Positions 1 to 11,638 of a stretch of 64,000 nt of DNA are shown piece after piece. The notes under the pieces were generated by a model. That model had not been told where the DNA came from. It was given only the letters and a program-made list of their open reading frames with translations, and made no database searches. Both the position numbers and the translations under genes were made by a program. How positions within the stretch are numbered: the first letter of the stretch is position 1; the number at the start of each line of letters is the position of its first letter. This DNA comes from Sipunculus nudus (lineage: Eukaryota > Annelida > Sipuncula > Golfingiida > Sipunculidae): contig CM049319.1 of the NCBI GenBank assembly GCA_026874595.1, positions 57,172,917 to 57,236,916 on the forward strand. The letters are read 5' to 3'.

Positions 1-170
1 ATGACCTCCCAAGGGCATTGATTTATCAATAATTTGACCAAACAGGTTAAGCCAGATATCATTTAAGCTGCTAGTTTAAACGTACTTTATCACAAACCCG
101 AAACTTAGACCTGGTTGTCCGTATTTACTTGATAAAAGACGGCAGTTATATATCCCTACCGCTTAACGCA
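1..170. repeat. Duplicated TLR 3' flank, truncated copy
   Basis: This stretch aligns almost base for base with about 8,617-8,786, the region downstream of TLR copy A. More diverged versions lie downstream of copies B (near 17,500-17,600) and C (near 30,590 and 31,640). It ends exactly where homology to the left LTR begins, so it marks a rearrangement or deletion junction rather than a clean insertion site. Confidence 0.8.
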
Positions 171-445
171 TACCCTGACGTGACGTAACAGGGACGCGCG
201 ACGTCGCGCCATAATAAAGACAAGAAATATTTTAACAAGTTTGTGACGACGCGTCGATCGCCTGTGGAGTATTTTAAATATTCGGCGACATAGTCATGAG
301 AACGCTAATAACTAAACAATAACATTAAACATATTCACTATAAGTACAGGGCGAAAGGCAATTAGAAAACTAAGTCAAGATGGATACAAGCATATTATTT
401 ATGTAGCAACCATATGATTACCTTTCGAATCATAGTCCTGTTACA
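171..445 (-). repeat. Truncated 3' LTR of the left element
   Basis: This block matches about 7,182-7,466 with small indels and ends in CTGTTACA, which reads TGTAACAG on the element strand. About 300 bp of the LTR (the part equivalent to 6,878-7,181) is missing and replaced by TLR flanking sequence. Confidence 0.85.
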
Positions 446-468
446 TTCACCCTCCCCCCCCCCCCTCT
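446..468 (-). other. Polypurine tract of the left element
   Basis: A C-rich run directly abuts the LTR end. On the minus strand it is an almost pure G/A tract just upstream of TGTAACAG, which is where the plus-strand primer of an LTR element should be. Confidence 0.75.
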
Positions 469-738
469 TAGAAATGTCGACCTCAACATTAAGAAACTTG
501 TTAAGAAACTCATGATGGTTATAATCAGAATATACTGGCACTCCTATAACAGTAAATATTAGATGCATGTGCAATGCTCCGCAATCATTTAAAGCTACAG
601 AATGGATTAAATGTTCAGTCAAAGACTAAACATGGAAAAAGGTTTTCATCACATATTTACGGGGTTAACTCCCGATTTTTTTTTCGGCTACAATATATAC
701 ATTTGAATATGATATTCACTAAAAACTTAGTACACAAG

Positions 739-2532
739 TTACACATAGATAAAGGTATCAATAACTGCATCTGGTGGAATCCAGTCTCCCGACGCTAACC
801 AAGCTGGAGCTTTGCGTGTACGTGTGGACCGTCTACGAGCAACATGTGTACTTTCTTCAGTATCGTCATCATATGTACATTCTTGTGGTACGTATTCCGG
901 CGATAATGGATCAGCTTTAAAAATATGATCACTTGACGATGCCCAAGGTTGCGTGTCGCACTGCTCATCTGACTGTGTTGCTTCTGTCAGAGGTGAGGCC
1001 TCTGAATTGTGGCCATGATGTACATTAGAAGTCTGTGACTCTGTGTTACTTCTGGTTTGACGTATATTTCCTTCAATCAGCAAAGTCTGGTATTCCTCTG
1101 CAAGGCTGTTTGAATCAGATTCTAGCGGTATCTTTTCCAGATGTGGAATCTGGACATCATGGTCAATGACGGTTTTTCGCAAAACCATTGGCGTGACATC
1201 GCTCGGTTCGTCGTCTTCGTCTGTGTCTACTCCTAGGGTTGCTCGTTTCCGTTTATTTAGGTGGCCACTTGTAACTTGTGTTTTTGGTGAAATTTCGAGT
1301 GGTAACGATCCAATCGGCAGTAGTAAATTTCGATGGAGGGTCCTGATTTGTCCTTTCGGTCCTCTCTTTGTACCTTGTAAACAGGTATATTTGTATTTGG
1401 TTGCTCAATGACTCTGTATGGCTCCTTTTCCCAGATATCATTCAGTTTTTGTTTTCCAGTAATTCCAAGCTTTCTGATTAAAATACGATCTCCTCTCTGA
1501 AGCACTGCTCCTCTGACCTTCAGGTTGTATAGATCTCCTCTGGTTTTGTTTGTTTTTCGCGTATTCTCTTGTATCTTTCTATAAGCATCCGCTAATGTTA
1601 ATTGTAGGGAAGACACATACTGACTGTGGTTACCTGAAACCTCTTCTTCACTGTCCAAACAGTACATCAACTGGCAGCCTTGGCTGTCGCCCATACATTA
1701 AGGAAATGGTGAAAATTTTGATGTATCATTCCGGCTGCAGTTGTAAGCGTGCACCACTGCGTTTAAGTGATTTTTTCAGTTGCTCTTCTTTTCTTCAGCC
1801 AAGGTTGCTAGCATAGTGAGTAAAGAACGGTTGAATCTTTCACATATTCCGTTTCCATGGGGATAGTAAGGGCTCGTTCTAGATTTTTGCATGCCTGTCA
1901 GTTCACAAAGTTTTGAAATCACTTGACTTTCAAAATTTCTTCCTTGGTCTGAATGGAGACGATATGGTAGACCATAATGGTTGAAGAATATATCCACCAA
2001 AGCTTTAGCGAAAGTCTTTGCAGACTGGTTTCGACAGGGAATTGCTCGCACATATTTTGTAAAATGATTGGTGACAACGATGTTTTATCTATTCCTCCCT
2101 TTCATGGATCCACCTTTAGGAAGTAAATGCAAATCAACTCAAGAGGTTGCGTTGTCATCACATTTACGAGTGGGGCTACTTGGTTGTCGGGAGTCTTTCT
2201 CCTTACACAATTAGGACAGGATGATACATAATTTGCGATATCTCTGATCATCCTTGGCCAACATAATCGTTCTTGTATTAGGTTCACAGTTCTATCTCTT
2301 CCCAAATGCCCCATCTCATCATGCATACGTTTTAGCACCAAATCTTTGAGGCTCGTTTGCTGTAGAGTATGCCATCTTGGAAGAAGAGGGCATTTCTGTA
2401 TCTCAACAACATTCGAACTTCTGGACTTACTGACTCGCCAGTTGCTAGCCGTCCTGACTTCACGTAATTAGCGACAGTTGATATGTGGGGATCCATTTCC
2501 TGGGTCTTCCTGATCTGTTCTGTGGTTAACAC
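739..2532 (-). pseudogene. Integrase and C-terminal tail, broken
   Basis: From high to low coordinate the region encodes the N-terminal integrase region, an HHCC zinc-binding segment (MHDEMGH and SCPNC motifs, about 2,200-2,335), and a catalytic core with SDQGRNF and ICERFNRS motifs (about 1,776-2,051). A GPY/F-like module with EPYRVIEQP follows (about 1,257-1,694), then a tail rich in Arg/Ser with RRSTRTRKAPAW (739-1,188). The first catalytic Asp position, in the context CI-x-FL near 2,120, reads Tyr. A stop after KVDP and frameshifts separate the pieces. The tail has no signal peptide or membrane segment, so I do not call it an envelope gene. Confidence 0.8.
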
Positions 2533-2806
2533 GGTGAGTGAATCTGAAAGAATACTTTCGTCTGGGATATTTTTGGGATCACAGACCTTTTGAGATCACA
2601 GCATGTTGGCATGCCCAGTCATTGACTGATTACACAGTGCATCAATTGTGTTTATTTCAGTATCTGCAGGTTCTAGACGTTTCAAGCGAGATAGAGCATC
2701 TGCATCTTTGTTCTTCCTTCCGGATCGATACACTATATCAAACTGGATATCTGACAGTTCCGCCACCCATCTTTGTCCTGTGGTCGAGCAGATGTCATAA
2801 TATGTG

Positions 2807-4497
2807 TCAACGGGTTGTTGTCAGTGTGTACAACAAATTTGGCATCACACATTCTCTGAACTTATCCGTGATCGCCCATTTCATAGCTAGAAACTCAAGC
2901 TTATGTGTAGGATATCTGGATTCTGAGGGGCGAAGTCCACGAATAGCATATGCTATGGGTTTGAGTTTGCCGCCCTTATCTTGGTATAACACAGCCCCAA
3001 GTCAATCACCGCTGGCATCAGTATGCAAAACAAAGGGTTGCTTATAATCCACAAATGCAAGAACAGGTGAAGATATCGGTTTACTGATGAGTATGTCATA
3101 TAAGTATGGGTATTGGTGTCTATCTGTCCATGTGAATTCATTTTTGCCTTTTCTACTGTGAGAATGTTTCTGAGGTTTCTCGCCTTGTAATAATTCATGG
3201 AGTTTATTGGCTATCTTAGAAACCCCTTTTATAAATCTCCTGTAGTATCTTGCGAAACCTAAAAATCTCCGTACATCTTTCACATTTCTAGGTACAGGCC
3301 AATCTTTCAGAACCTCTACTTTCTTTGGGTCCGTCTTGATACCATCAGAGGAAACTATATGACCAAGGTACTTTATCTCCTTTCGTAAGAACTGACATTT
3401 TGTTGGTTTGAGTTTTAATCCAGCTTTCCATAGACGCTCGAAGACCGATTGTAGACGTTGTAAATGTTCCTCAAACGTTTTACTGAATATGATTATGTCG
3501 TCCAGATAGAGAAGGCACTGAGAGATATGTAAATCACTCATAGTAGCTTGAACCAACCTTTGCAATGTCGCTGGCGCATTTACGAGTCCGAAAGTCATAG
3601 TGTTAAATTCATAGAAACCAAGTGGTCCAGCAGTGAAGGCTGTTTTCTGTTTGTCCTTTTCTGCTATTTCCACTTGCAAATAACCTGCTTTCAAATTAAG
3701 TGATGAGAAGTACTTTGCACCTTCAAGACAGTCTAACATTTCCTCTATCGGAGGTTAAGGATGAGCATCCTTTACAGTTTTGGAATTAAGTTTTCGGTAG
3801 TCGACGCGATAGCGCAATCCACCGTCCTTTTTGCGAACCAAAACGACCGGTGAGGCGTATGGACTGTAGCTTTCTCTTATCACCCCAGCATGAAGCATAT
3901 CCTGCAAATGTTGACGCACTTCTTCAAACAAATGTGGAGGAATCCGTCGGTGTCTCTCCTTAAATGGAATATTATCAACTAGGTTTATGTGGTGTTTCAC
4001 TTTATTTGACCGACCTAAGTCCGTATCACTGAAAGAGAAGATGCCTTTCCATTTCATCAACAGTTCTTGGACCTGTAATTTCTGGTTTTCAGACAAATCA
4101 TCTTGAAATGTTAAGTTATCCAAAATTCAAGCTGTGAAGCATCATGGATAGCTGAAACTGCACTGATATTAAATATCGCAGTTTTAGCTGGCAGATGTAT
4201 AGTACTGTTAGAAACATTGTGAATTTCTATCATGACACGACAAGATGACGTAGACTTCTGTAATGTAGAGATCAACACAAGTCTTGATGGTAGACGAGAC
4301 ATTTCATCTACGTAAGTTAGTAGGACAGTATTTTCTGGAATCAGAGTTTTTGCTCGACCGTGAATGACCACCTGAGTGTTGGCAGCTATCGTCCTCGCTT
4401 TAGTGGACCTCACTGGACATGGTCCTTTATGCGATTCTTGACGTTCTATACACTGAAACGCTAGCCTCCATGGTGTTGATAAATGCTTTCTCTGCAT
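2807..4497 (-). pseudogene. Reverse transcriptase / RNase H, broken
   Basis: The reading frames cover the protease-RT linker (4,111-4,497), RT fingers with SPVVLVRKKDGGLR (3,755-4,123), and RT palm and thumb with YLDDIIIFSK near 3,500 (3,002-3,739). The start of RNase H has TDASGD, and the remainder contains LGAVLYQDKGG (from 3,001 down to 2,807). These are standard Ty3/gypsy motifs in the standard order. There is a frameshift at about 4,115, an in-frame TAA just after DAHP, and an in-frame TGA directly after TDASGD. RNase H continues in the same frame after that stop. The gene is therefore dead but recently enough that motifs are easy to read. Confidence 0.9.
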
Positions 4498-4571
4498 GTA
4501 CCGTGGTCCTTCAGTGTTTCGACAATGCTGAAGGCAATTTGTAATACATTAGTTCCCACAAGCACCGGAAC

Positions 4572-4868
4572 TCAATAACTGAATGAGGTATTGTTGACAA
4601 CTAGAATCGGCGTTGGGAAGGTGGTATATGGAATGTCTATGAAGGAGAGATCATCTGTGATAAGACTATGATATTTCAGCTTCTGTCCATCAGCGAGTTT
4701 AATTTGTAAAAACTTATATATGGGTTCTAAATGGCAATCATGGGCAAGATACCGATCGAAAAACCACTTTGCTACAGTAGTTATTTGTGATCCAGTGTGC
4801 AAAAGGCCAAGGCAGTCTGTATCATTTAATGTTAGAGTAACATCCTGTGTATTCCCTACTGGGCACAC
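4572..4868 (-). pseudogene. Retroelement aspartic protease, catalytic Asp lost
   Basis: A 98-codon frame carries LLHTGSQITTVAKW and later ILVVN, the layout of a retropepsin domain. The catalytic D-T/S-G signature reads H-T-G because the codon at 4,797-4,799 (minus strand) is CAC. The family normally cuts the Gag-Pol polyprotein in the virus-like particle, but this copy should be inactive. It lies between the CCHC Gag segment and RT, as expected. Confidence 0.75.
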
Positions 4869-4943
4869 TTGCTTTTGGGGATTCCTTGAATGAGAATGTA
4901 TGTTGCTTACCCACGACCCTTTCCTCCTGATCGTGGGTCGCTC

Positions 4944-5847
4944 TCAGTTTAAACGGTTGCCATATAGGTCCCTAGAAGCAAGACAGTCTCTCAATTGATG
5001 ACCTTGTCGATGACATCTCGTACACGACATAAACTGTTGGTGAGTGACTTCCGATTGATCTGATCGACCCTTGTTGTCCTTATCGATTTTGGCCAGGCGA
5101 CTCTCCAAACGATCTAGTCTTCTCACGATATCGTCCAGCTTTTTCAACTGACTAGCTTCTTGTGATAGCTGATTGACAGTTGCATTGGAAGCTGAACCTG
5201 TTTTCGTCTTGGCAGTGACTTCAAGAAATTCAAATTCCACAGATCTGAAAGCAGCGAATAGGCGCTCAAATGTTCTCCATTATCAAATCTGTGTCTTGTT
5301 GCACTTTTTATCCGCTCATCTCTGAGTCCTAACCAAAAGAGAGACCTCAACATGAATGCTAATGCCTGACTGCTCAGCCTGTCACGTTCTTACAGCTCCG
5401 TGGCAAGTGGTTGAAGTCTACAACTCCAAGCTACTACAGTCTCATTTTCTTTCTGCCGTGCAGCATAAAATTGTTGATATAACTGTTCAACAGACAAGAT
5501 ATTACCTAATACTGTATCAAACTTTGAAAGGACTTGGGTTAAGGGTACATTCGGCCCCATGCAGAGTAGAATGTCGGCAGCAGTGCCTATAACAGATTGT
5601 CTCATAGCATGTAAAATAGTTTGCTCAGAGTGCCCATCCGAGACTAGACATGTTATATGGTAGTTCCATTTGTTATAATTTACTTCCTCTCTTGAACTAT
5701 CACCCGAAAAAGTAGGCAGTCTCGGTTGGGAAGAAATGACTGACCGATCGGGATAGAGTAACTCAGGCGATGAGCCCCAGAACCGTCTAGCAGTTGTTCT
5801 CTCTACTCTGGGGTTAGCAATTTCAATTTTTTAGATAATTCTGACAT
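4944..5847 (-). pseudogene. Gag capsid and zinc knuckle, frameshifted
   Basis: A possible start ATG is at 5,847. After an early stop or frameshift a capsid-like stretch follows with PRLPTFSGD, NYNKWNY and MRQSVIGTAADILL motifs. It then gives LYQQFYAARQKENETV (5,390-5,605), LFWLGLRDERIK (5,144-5,353), a coiled-coil-like segment, and a zinc knuckle CTRCHRQGHQLRDC (CX2CX4HX4C) near 5,000. This order matches Ty3/gypsy Gag. The frame changes several times. Confidence 0.75.
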
Positions 5848-6077
5848 GATGTATTTCTATATATGCTAAATATATATGGGCAACAAGTATCAATATGACG
5901 AATCTATCATATGATGTCTATAAGAAATTATTTTAAAAAAAATGCTTATTTAAATTATTACCTGCTATGCACAACCAATGCATAATGATTTTTTAAAGCA
6001 TGTGTTGTATACCAGATTTTTTTTAATATGGTCAATATATTAAAACGTCATGCAAATAAAATATGCTTGTGTTGATA

Positions 6078-6130
<53 letters not shown>

Positions 6131-6857
6131 GTGATGATGATAAATTCTTGAAATTTATATCTATGTATCTGCATATTTTTATAACATCAACAATGTCCAA
6201 AACCAATGATAAGATGGATATACACCACCATTAAAGGTCCTTGGCTCCTGTTCCTGGTAGAATCCACAGAGATATCACAGAAAGTCAATATTATTAATCA
6301 AAGTTCATTTATATGATCCGTTGTAGATCAGATCAGCCGACTATAAACGAAGCACAGGTATTTAGCTTGGTAATCAATCAGGACTGATAGCGACCCTTGC
6401 GACGTTCAACTATAACAGTCCAGTATAATTTTCGACGAAGCGAAATTATCGGTGAAATATGGTATCATCAGCACTCATTTTCAAATCGAAATTATTAAGA
6501 TTTTTTTTCTTACAAATTCAAGCAGTATATTTATAATGTTTACTTGAATGGAGTCAAGAAGCAATACGTACGTACTTGACGAAGCTAAATTATCGGTGAA
6601 AGATGATATAATCGGCAACACTTTCACCCGAATAGTTCTAGATTTTCTTCCGAATTCAAGCAGTATATAACAGAGTATATACAGTTCAAGCCGGTCAGGC
6701 GAGACCAGGAACATACGGACGGACGAAGTTAATCAATTAAAGCCAAGCATGGATATAGCGACGCTGTAAAAATTAATCTGCACTCACCAGCGATTACGAC
6801 GAGATGTTCGTGTAGACGGAGGAATTGTGGTGATCAATAGGCCAGATAATTTGAAAG
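5848..6857 (-). other. Untranslated leader of the left LTR element
   Basis: About 1 kb lies between the primer binding site and the gag start, with no convincing gene. It holds a (TA)n run at 6,080-6,128. It also holds an imperfect direct repeat: about 6,431-6,530 and 6,575-6,668 both begin GACGAAGC and end CAAGCAGTATAT. The short open frame at 6,481-6,714 falls inside this repeat and looks incidental. Confidence 0.6.
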
Positions 6858-6874
6858 TCCTGCAGACTGCGCCA
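6858..6874 (-). other. Primer binding site, serine-tRNA-like
   Basis: Three bases after the 5' LTR, on the element strand, is TGGCGCAGTCTGCAGGA. The complement, TCCTGCAGACTGCGCCA, resembles from memory the 3' end of a metazoan serine tRNA including CCA, with about one mismatch. It fixes the inner edge of the LTR. Confidence 0.6.
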
Positions 6875-6877
6875 TAT

Positions 6878-7466
6878 TGTAGCAGTGGGAGCGGTGTGTC
6901 TCTTGACCAGAACACGATAAAATTTAAGTTTTATAGACCGATTTATTAACGATTGTCCATCTTGCTGTACAGTTCAAATTATTTCTCCATATCTAGCCTA
7001 TTTAAATAAACGTTCACAGAAAATGTCCCCAGTAGTGTTCCGTTGTTAAGATATATATATCACCTCACAGGCTGCTTCTGGAAGATATTATTCTAGCGAT
7101 ATCTGTGATAATTCTTCTAGAAAAAACATATATCGAACCGCCGCCTTCTCTGTCCCCCATCCTCTAACGTGTACCCTCACGTCATCGCGCGTGCGCATTA
7201 CGTGACGTCACAGCACGCGCGAGGTCGCGCCATAATATAGACAAGAAATATTTTAACAAGTTTGTGACGACGCGTCGATAGCCTGTACAGTATTTTAAAT
7301 ATTCGGCGACATAGTCATGTGAACACCAATAATTAAACAATAACATTAAACATATTCACTATAAGTACAGGGTGAAAGGCAATCAGAAATCTATGTCAAG
7401 ATGGATACAAGCATATTATTTATGAAGCAACCATATGATTGCCTTTCGAATTATAGTCCTGTTACA
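6878..7466 (-). repeat. 5' LTR of the left element
   Basis: The LTR is about 589 bp, bounded on the plus strand by TGTAGCAG and CTGTTACA, which are inverted copies of each other. Its right half matches the truncated LTR at 171-445. A DNA transposon begins only a few bases beyond its right end. Confidence 0.8.
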
Positions 7467-7468
7467 TA

Positions 7469-8138
7469 TACAGTAAAACGCCTGCTAACGGCCACGCCTC
7501 AATAACGGTCAGTACGTCTATAAGGGTCAGATTTTCCGGTCCCGAATTTTCGACCATTATATTTCATTATCATTTTGTTGTCAATTACGGTCACTCCTGT
7601 ATTCCGTATTACGGCCAGGTCTCTCGATCGGTCCCACAGGCCGGGAAACTCCTCAATTACGGTCAGGGGCAGTGACTCCGTGACATGGGCTCAACAAATC
7701 GAGCGGCTACTTCTGACCACAATATCATTACACAAGTGTACGCTTTCACATATTCCTTTCTGTTAATGAGAGCTTCTCTACCGTGACTGAGTAGTTTGAC
7801 ACGTAACCAGCGTCGTACTATGCACAATTTCCTCATACTTGAAAAAATATTATGGACATACAATTTGTAATTTAATAACAAACACTGTATTGTTATATAT
7901 TGTTGGTAATTGTTATAAATATGGTTGACGTGATTGTATATATTTTATTTTTTTATTGATAACAGTAAATATACTAATACTCTGTATATACGTTTTTGTT
8001 TATTGATTATAATAAAGATTTGAAATTGATTTTGTGTTACATTTTAACCCCCCTATCCTGGTGTCCTGTATAACGGCCACTCCTGTATTAAGGCTACTTT
8101 AATCCAGTCCCGATGGTGACCGTAATACAGGCGTTCTA

Positions 8139-8143
<5 letters not shown>
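7469..8143. mobile_element. Tigger/pogo-like non-autonomous DNA element, copy 1
   Basis: The element starts CAGTAAAACGCCTG at 7,471 and ends with the inverted form, CAGGCGTTCTACTG, at 8,141. TA lies on both sides as target duplication. ACGGTCAC- and ACGGCCAC-type motifs recur near both ends. No transposase motif is visible in about 670 bp, so it is probably a mobilised derivative. A diverged relative is at 34,449-35,514. Confidence 0.7.

Positions 8144-8207
<64 letters not shown>
8141..8207. repeat. (TA)n microsatellite
   Basis: A nearly pure TA run with one GTA interruption begins at the TA target site of the preceding element. Confidence 0.95.
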
Positions 8208-8962
8208 ACCTGATTCACAGTATGTTACAGAAGTTTTTTTATTTGTCGTAACAACAGAACAAGCTTATCCCATTATGTACAATTGAATTTGTTAAATATT
8301 GTGGTTATACTTATGTAGCTTGAAGAAATGTATAATTGATTAGACAGTTCATTTAAAATTGTGGAACAATAAATCATATATCCACATGGTTCAGACTTCA
8401 CTAATATTTAACATACGTGTTATATATGCACTTATCCCCGCCAAACGTCAACACCGGTGTCGCTCTATTTGAACAAGATATAAGTACATATAGACAATAG
8501 TAACCCAACACCTGCATCTGTAAGCCCTTCTTGCAATACGGGCCGACTTACTCTGATTGAATCAAATGCAGAGGAATAGGAAAGTATATCTATAGAGGAA
8601 ATTTTGCATATACCAAACGACCTCCCAAGGGCATTGATTGATCAATAATTGGACCAAACAGTTTAAGCCAGATATCATTAAAGCTGCTAGTTTAAACGTA
8701 CTTTATGACAAACCCGAAACCTAGACCTGGTTGGCCGTATTTACTTGATAAAAGACGGCAGTTATATGTCCCTACCCCTTAGCGCACAGCCGCATACACT
8801 GAGTCTCGAGCAGCATTCACAGATTACAAAATACTCAAAATTGTATTATATAGGATATTATATATTATATATTCAGTGAAATCTTGCTAACACAACCTAC
8901 TACGAGACAAGCTTAATTCAAAATAAACAATATATTAAAATATATTCCCTGGATTCCTCCCA
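8208..8962 (-). other. 3' flank of TLR copy A
   Basis: No gene is seen. The stretch is conserved downstream of other TLR copies: 8,400-8,530 resembles 17,180-17,330 and 30,330-30,430 (shared TCTATTTGAACAAGA), and 8,619-8,786 repeats at 3-170. It is probably 3' UTR and downstream DNA copied with the genes. Confidence 0.6.
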
Positions 8963-11138
8963 TCAGACCTGATATCTACTGAGAGCAGTCTGCAAACGAG
9001 ACCAGAATGTAGTCACGTGATAAGCACCGTCTATTCCTGGCCATTCTAAGTACGTCTATTGTCGCAGAATTGCCACCAGGGCGCCTGGCATATCTGTCAC
9101 AGGCACCGCTTCAAGCATAACAACACTGATTTTATATACGCCACGTTCTATTTGATGATGACGTGCCATATACATTCCAAACTTGCACTAGCCACTCTTG
9201 ACAAAGTTTTTGGAAAGTACCAGCAACATCCTCCGACTATTGGAGATGCTATTCAAAATGTTTTCCTCGATCGCCTGCCCAAAAATAAAATCTCTCTGAT
9301 GTAAACAAAAACGTACAGGGTTGTTGGTCTCCTCAAGATTTGGTATGAGATAATCTTCAACCCACCAAACGTCTCTCTCACTGTGGGCAACAAAAGCGTC
9401 ATATTCGTAGTTTCGCTGATCTTCCTCTAACTCCTCGTATAGGGTTCGTCTCACCTAGAACTGTAAGAGACAGTATTTGATGTCCCAACGATGTCCGTAC
9501 AGAAAAACGGATATAGTCAGCAAAAGAGCCGTCCCACAAAGAAGTCCGATCGTCGAGTACAACCACTCTTTGCTCATGCACTGTTTTTCTAAAAAGGGTA
9601 AAATCGTCTCCAAATGAGATAGAGGGCTTTTTCTCCCTTGGAATCACAGGTTGCAGTGAGCAGACCTATGAATTCTTTACGCCGGTTATAACACCATCTT
9701 AGAAAATTCAGCGATTTACAGGAACATTTCAAAGGATTATTCGAAAGGCGTTTAGTAAGTGGTCTGCCATACACTTTCCTAGCTCTGAGGGAAGCTGCGT
9801 CCAGGGCTTTCATAGCTTCGGATGACAAATATCTTATCTTGTTTTTTGTGAGGTCAAGTGTTTGAAGACGCTTTAACCCACCCATATCGAAGTTCAAATC
9901 GGAGATGTCATTGTTGCCCAACAAAAGCCGCATCAGTTTACTATTTTTGCTAAACAGTCTGTGCTTTATATGTGAGATACGGTTTCCTTTGAGATCTAGA
10001 AGAACTAAATTCTTTAAGTACCAAAAAGGTCCCCAGAATCGAAAGAACATTTTGCCTAACCTGTTGCCTGCAAGGAAAAGCTTACTAACAGCACCGACGA
10101 GCTGTTTACCAAACGAGAATCTTGAAATACTCTGCGTACCGTTGGATGACATATCTAAACTTAATCTCGTGGAACCTTTCTGAACCTCTATGGTACCGTC
10201 AAAATGTTGAAAGTTGTTTTTTGAAAAGTCTATTACTTTTATGCCCATGCGCTTTGAACATTTGAAGATAATCGTGGTACCAACAGGAAGACGTCTGATA
10301 TTAAAGGCTCATCGACCGAAGAGTTCCTGTAGTCTAGGTACACATGGTACATATACGATGACTGGTCGATTGACCGAATCGGAAGGAGCCAAAATTTGAC
10401 CTTGATCGCTGATGTCAAGAACACGGATATACCGTAGTTGTCCAAATAAATGCTGCACAGGAATGTTGAGGTTGTTTTTGCTTAAATCCAAATCTATTAG
10501 TTTCTGCATAAACTTGTCCAGTTTTGAACCAAAGCTAACTATCATGTTACTACTTAATCTAAACTTCAGCAATGCACGATACCCACAAGCGGTCAGAAAT
10601 TCATTTGTTATTTTATTTTCTTGAAAAGGAACATTGCTGGTCATTTTGATTAAATTCAAAAGTTCCAAAAAGGTCTTATTAAAACCTTTCATCAACGTTA
10701 TAAGTTCACTAAATATTCATTTCCAAGCATTTCATTGTAAGATATATCTAGTTCTCTTAGTCTGGAAAATGGGTGAAATATTCTCTTTGGAATCGTTTTA
10801 TTAGAACTAATATTATTTCTCGATAGGTTCAGCTGACGTAAATAACCGAGACCAATGAAGGCGTCCGCTTCCATACTGATGATACTGCAGTTGTCTAACA
10901 ACAATATGTTGAGATTAGTACACTTTAAAAACGATCCGTTAGCAATGTTCATCAGGTTATTATCAGTCAATATGAATTTAGTAATATTTTCGGAGTACAG
11001 ATGTGGAACGGTCACTAATTTACTTGATGTACAGTCAATTGTATCATGTGTACAAGTACATGGGAAACATCAGTCAAAAGCTAGAGTTAAAATTACTAAA
11101 AGTCCTGCTGCACAAAATATTAAAACGAGCTTTGCCAT
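8963..11138 (-). pseudogene. Toll-like receptor copy A, pseudogene
   Basis: The copy runs from an ATG at 11,138 to a TGA at 8,963 and aligns throughout with copy C. It has a hydrophobic signal peptide starting MAKLVLIFCAAG, an LRRNT cysteine cluster, many LRRs, an LRRCT with NPLKCSCKSLNFLRW, a transmembrane helix, and a TIR domain with YDAFVAHS, RDFIFGQ and TTFW. TLRs are membrane pattern-recognition receptors signalling through TIR adaptors. Lesions include TGA at 11,070-11,072 (codon 23), a 1-bp deletion near 10,710, TGA at 10,309-10,311 and a frameshift near 9,620. TAG codons follow at 9,455-9,457, 9,188-9,190 and 9,056-9,058. It is not functional as read. Confidence 0.92.
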
Positions 11139-11638
11139 TATGAGGTTTCACATAGTCTTCTGAAAATGTCAGTTCCTTTGTTAACATGTATCCTGAATCC
11201 ATTAACTTGTAACTAAAACGTTCTTCTGTATCAGTGATCCGGGAGTAGTTAGGCGTTTGCATGGACTTGTAGACCCATCTGAAGCCGATACGGTTCTCTG
11301 GCACAACACAGGAAATATAAAACAAAGCCGAACTTGTTCCAAAAGCACAAATATCTAGATATACTTTATCTGTGTGTACATACTGAGCTTTTGCAAGGGT
11401 TTACTTGAACATTTTAACAGACTATCGTATTATGAACATATGTAAAACCATAATTATAAAATGGTTTTATTGCTTAGGAATAATATTGAAGGACCGTATT
11501 AGTATAACCTGAACTGCTGTTCTGTATGTTACTTAAGAGTTAGTCAAATTATATAAAGATAAATGGTTATGTTAAATATTAAGATTCCACACGTAAAACC
11601 TGAGTCACTCTACTGTATGTTGTATATAGTATATCTAA
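11139..11638 (-). other. 5' flank of TLR copy A
   Basis: This stretch aligns with 5' flanks of copy B (about 19,070-19,600) and copy D (about 55,500-56,060), including TCTGGCACAACACAGG-like and TGTGTACATACTGA-like blocks. The promoter or 5' UTR probably lies here, but I cannot place a TATA box or start site confidently. LINE homology begins at about 11,639. Confidence 0.55.

Larger units (their letters stand above)
171..7466 (-). mobile_element. Ty3/gypsy-type LTR retrotransposon, defective
   Basis: A degenerate LTR retroelement lies on the minus strand. Reading from high to low coordinate it has a 5' LTR (6,878-7,466), a primer binding site (6,858-6,874), a long leader, Gag with a CCHC knuckle, protease, reverse transcriptase with YLDD, RNase H, integrase and a C-terminal tail. 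A polypurine tract (446-468) and a truncated 3' LTR (171-445) follow. The order PR-RT-RH-IN is the usual Ty3/gypsy order. Stops and frameshifts occur in gag, PR-RT, RT, RNase H and IN, so the copy cannot act alone. It sits beside sequence homologous to TLR 3' flanks. Confidence 0.9.

Noticed and set aside
739-1188. Envelope-like third gene of the left LTR element
   Set aside because: There is no signal peptide, no membrane helix and no furin-type site. The Arg/Ser-rich tail with RRSTRTRKAPAW fits a pol C-terminus.
6858-6874. Serine tRNA gene
   Set aside because: Only the 3'-end-like 17 bases are present, at the primer binding position next to the LTR. There is no cloverleaf.
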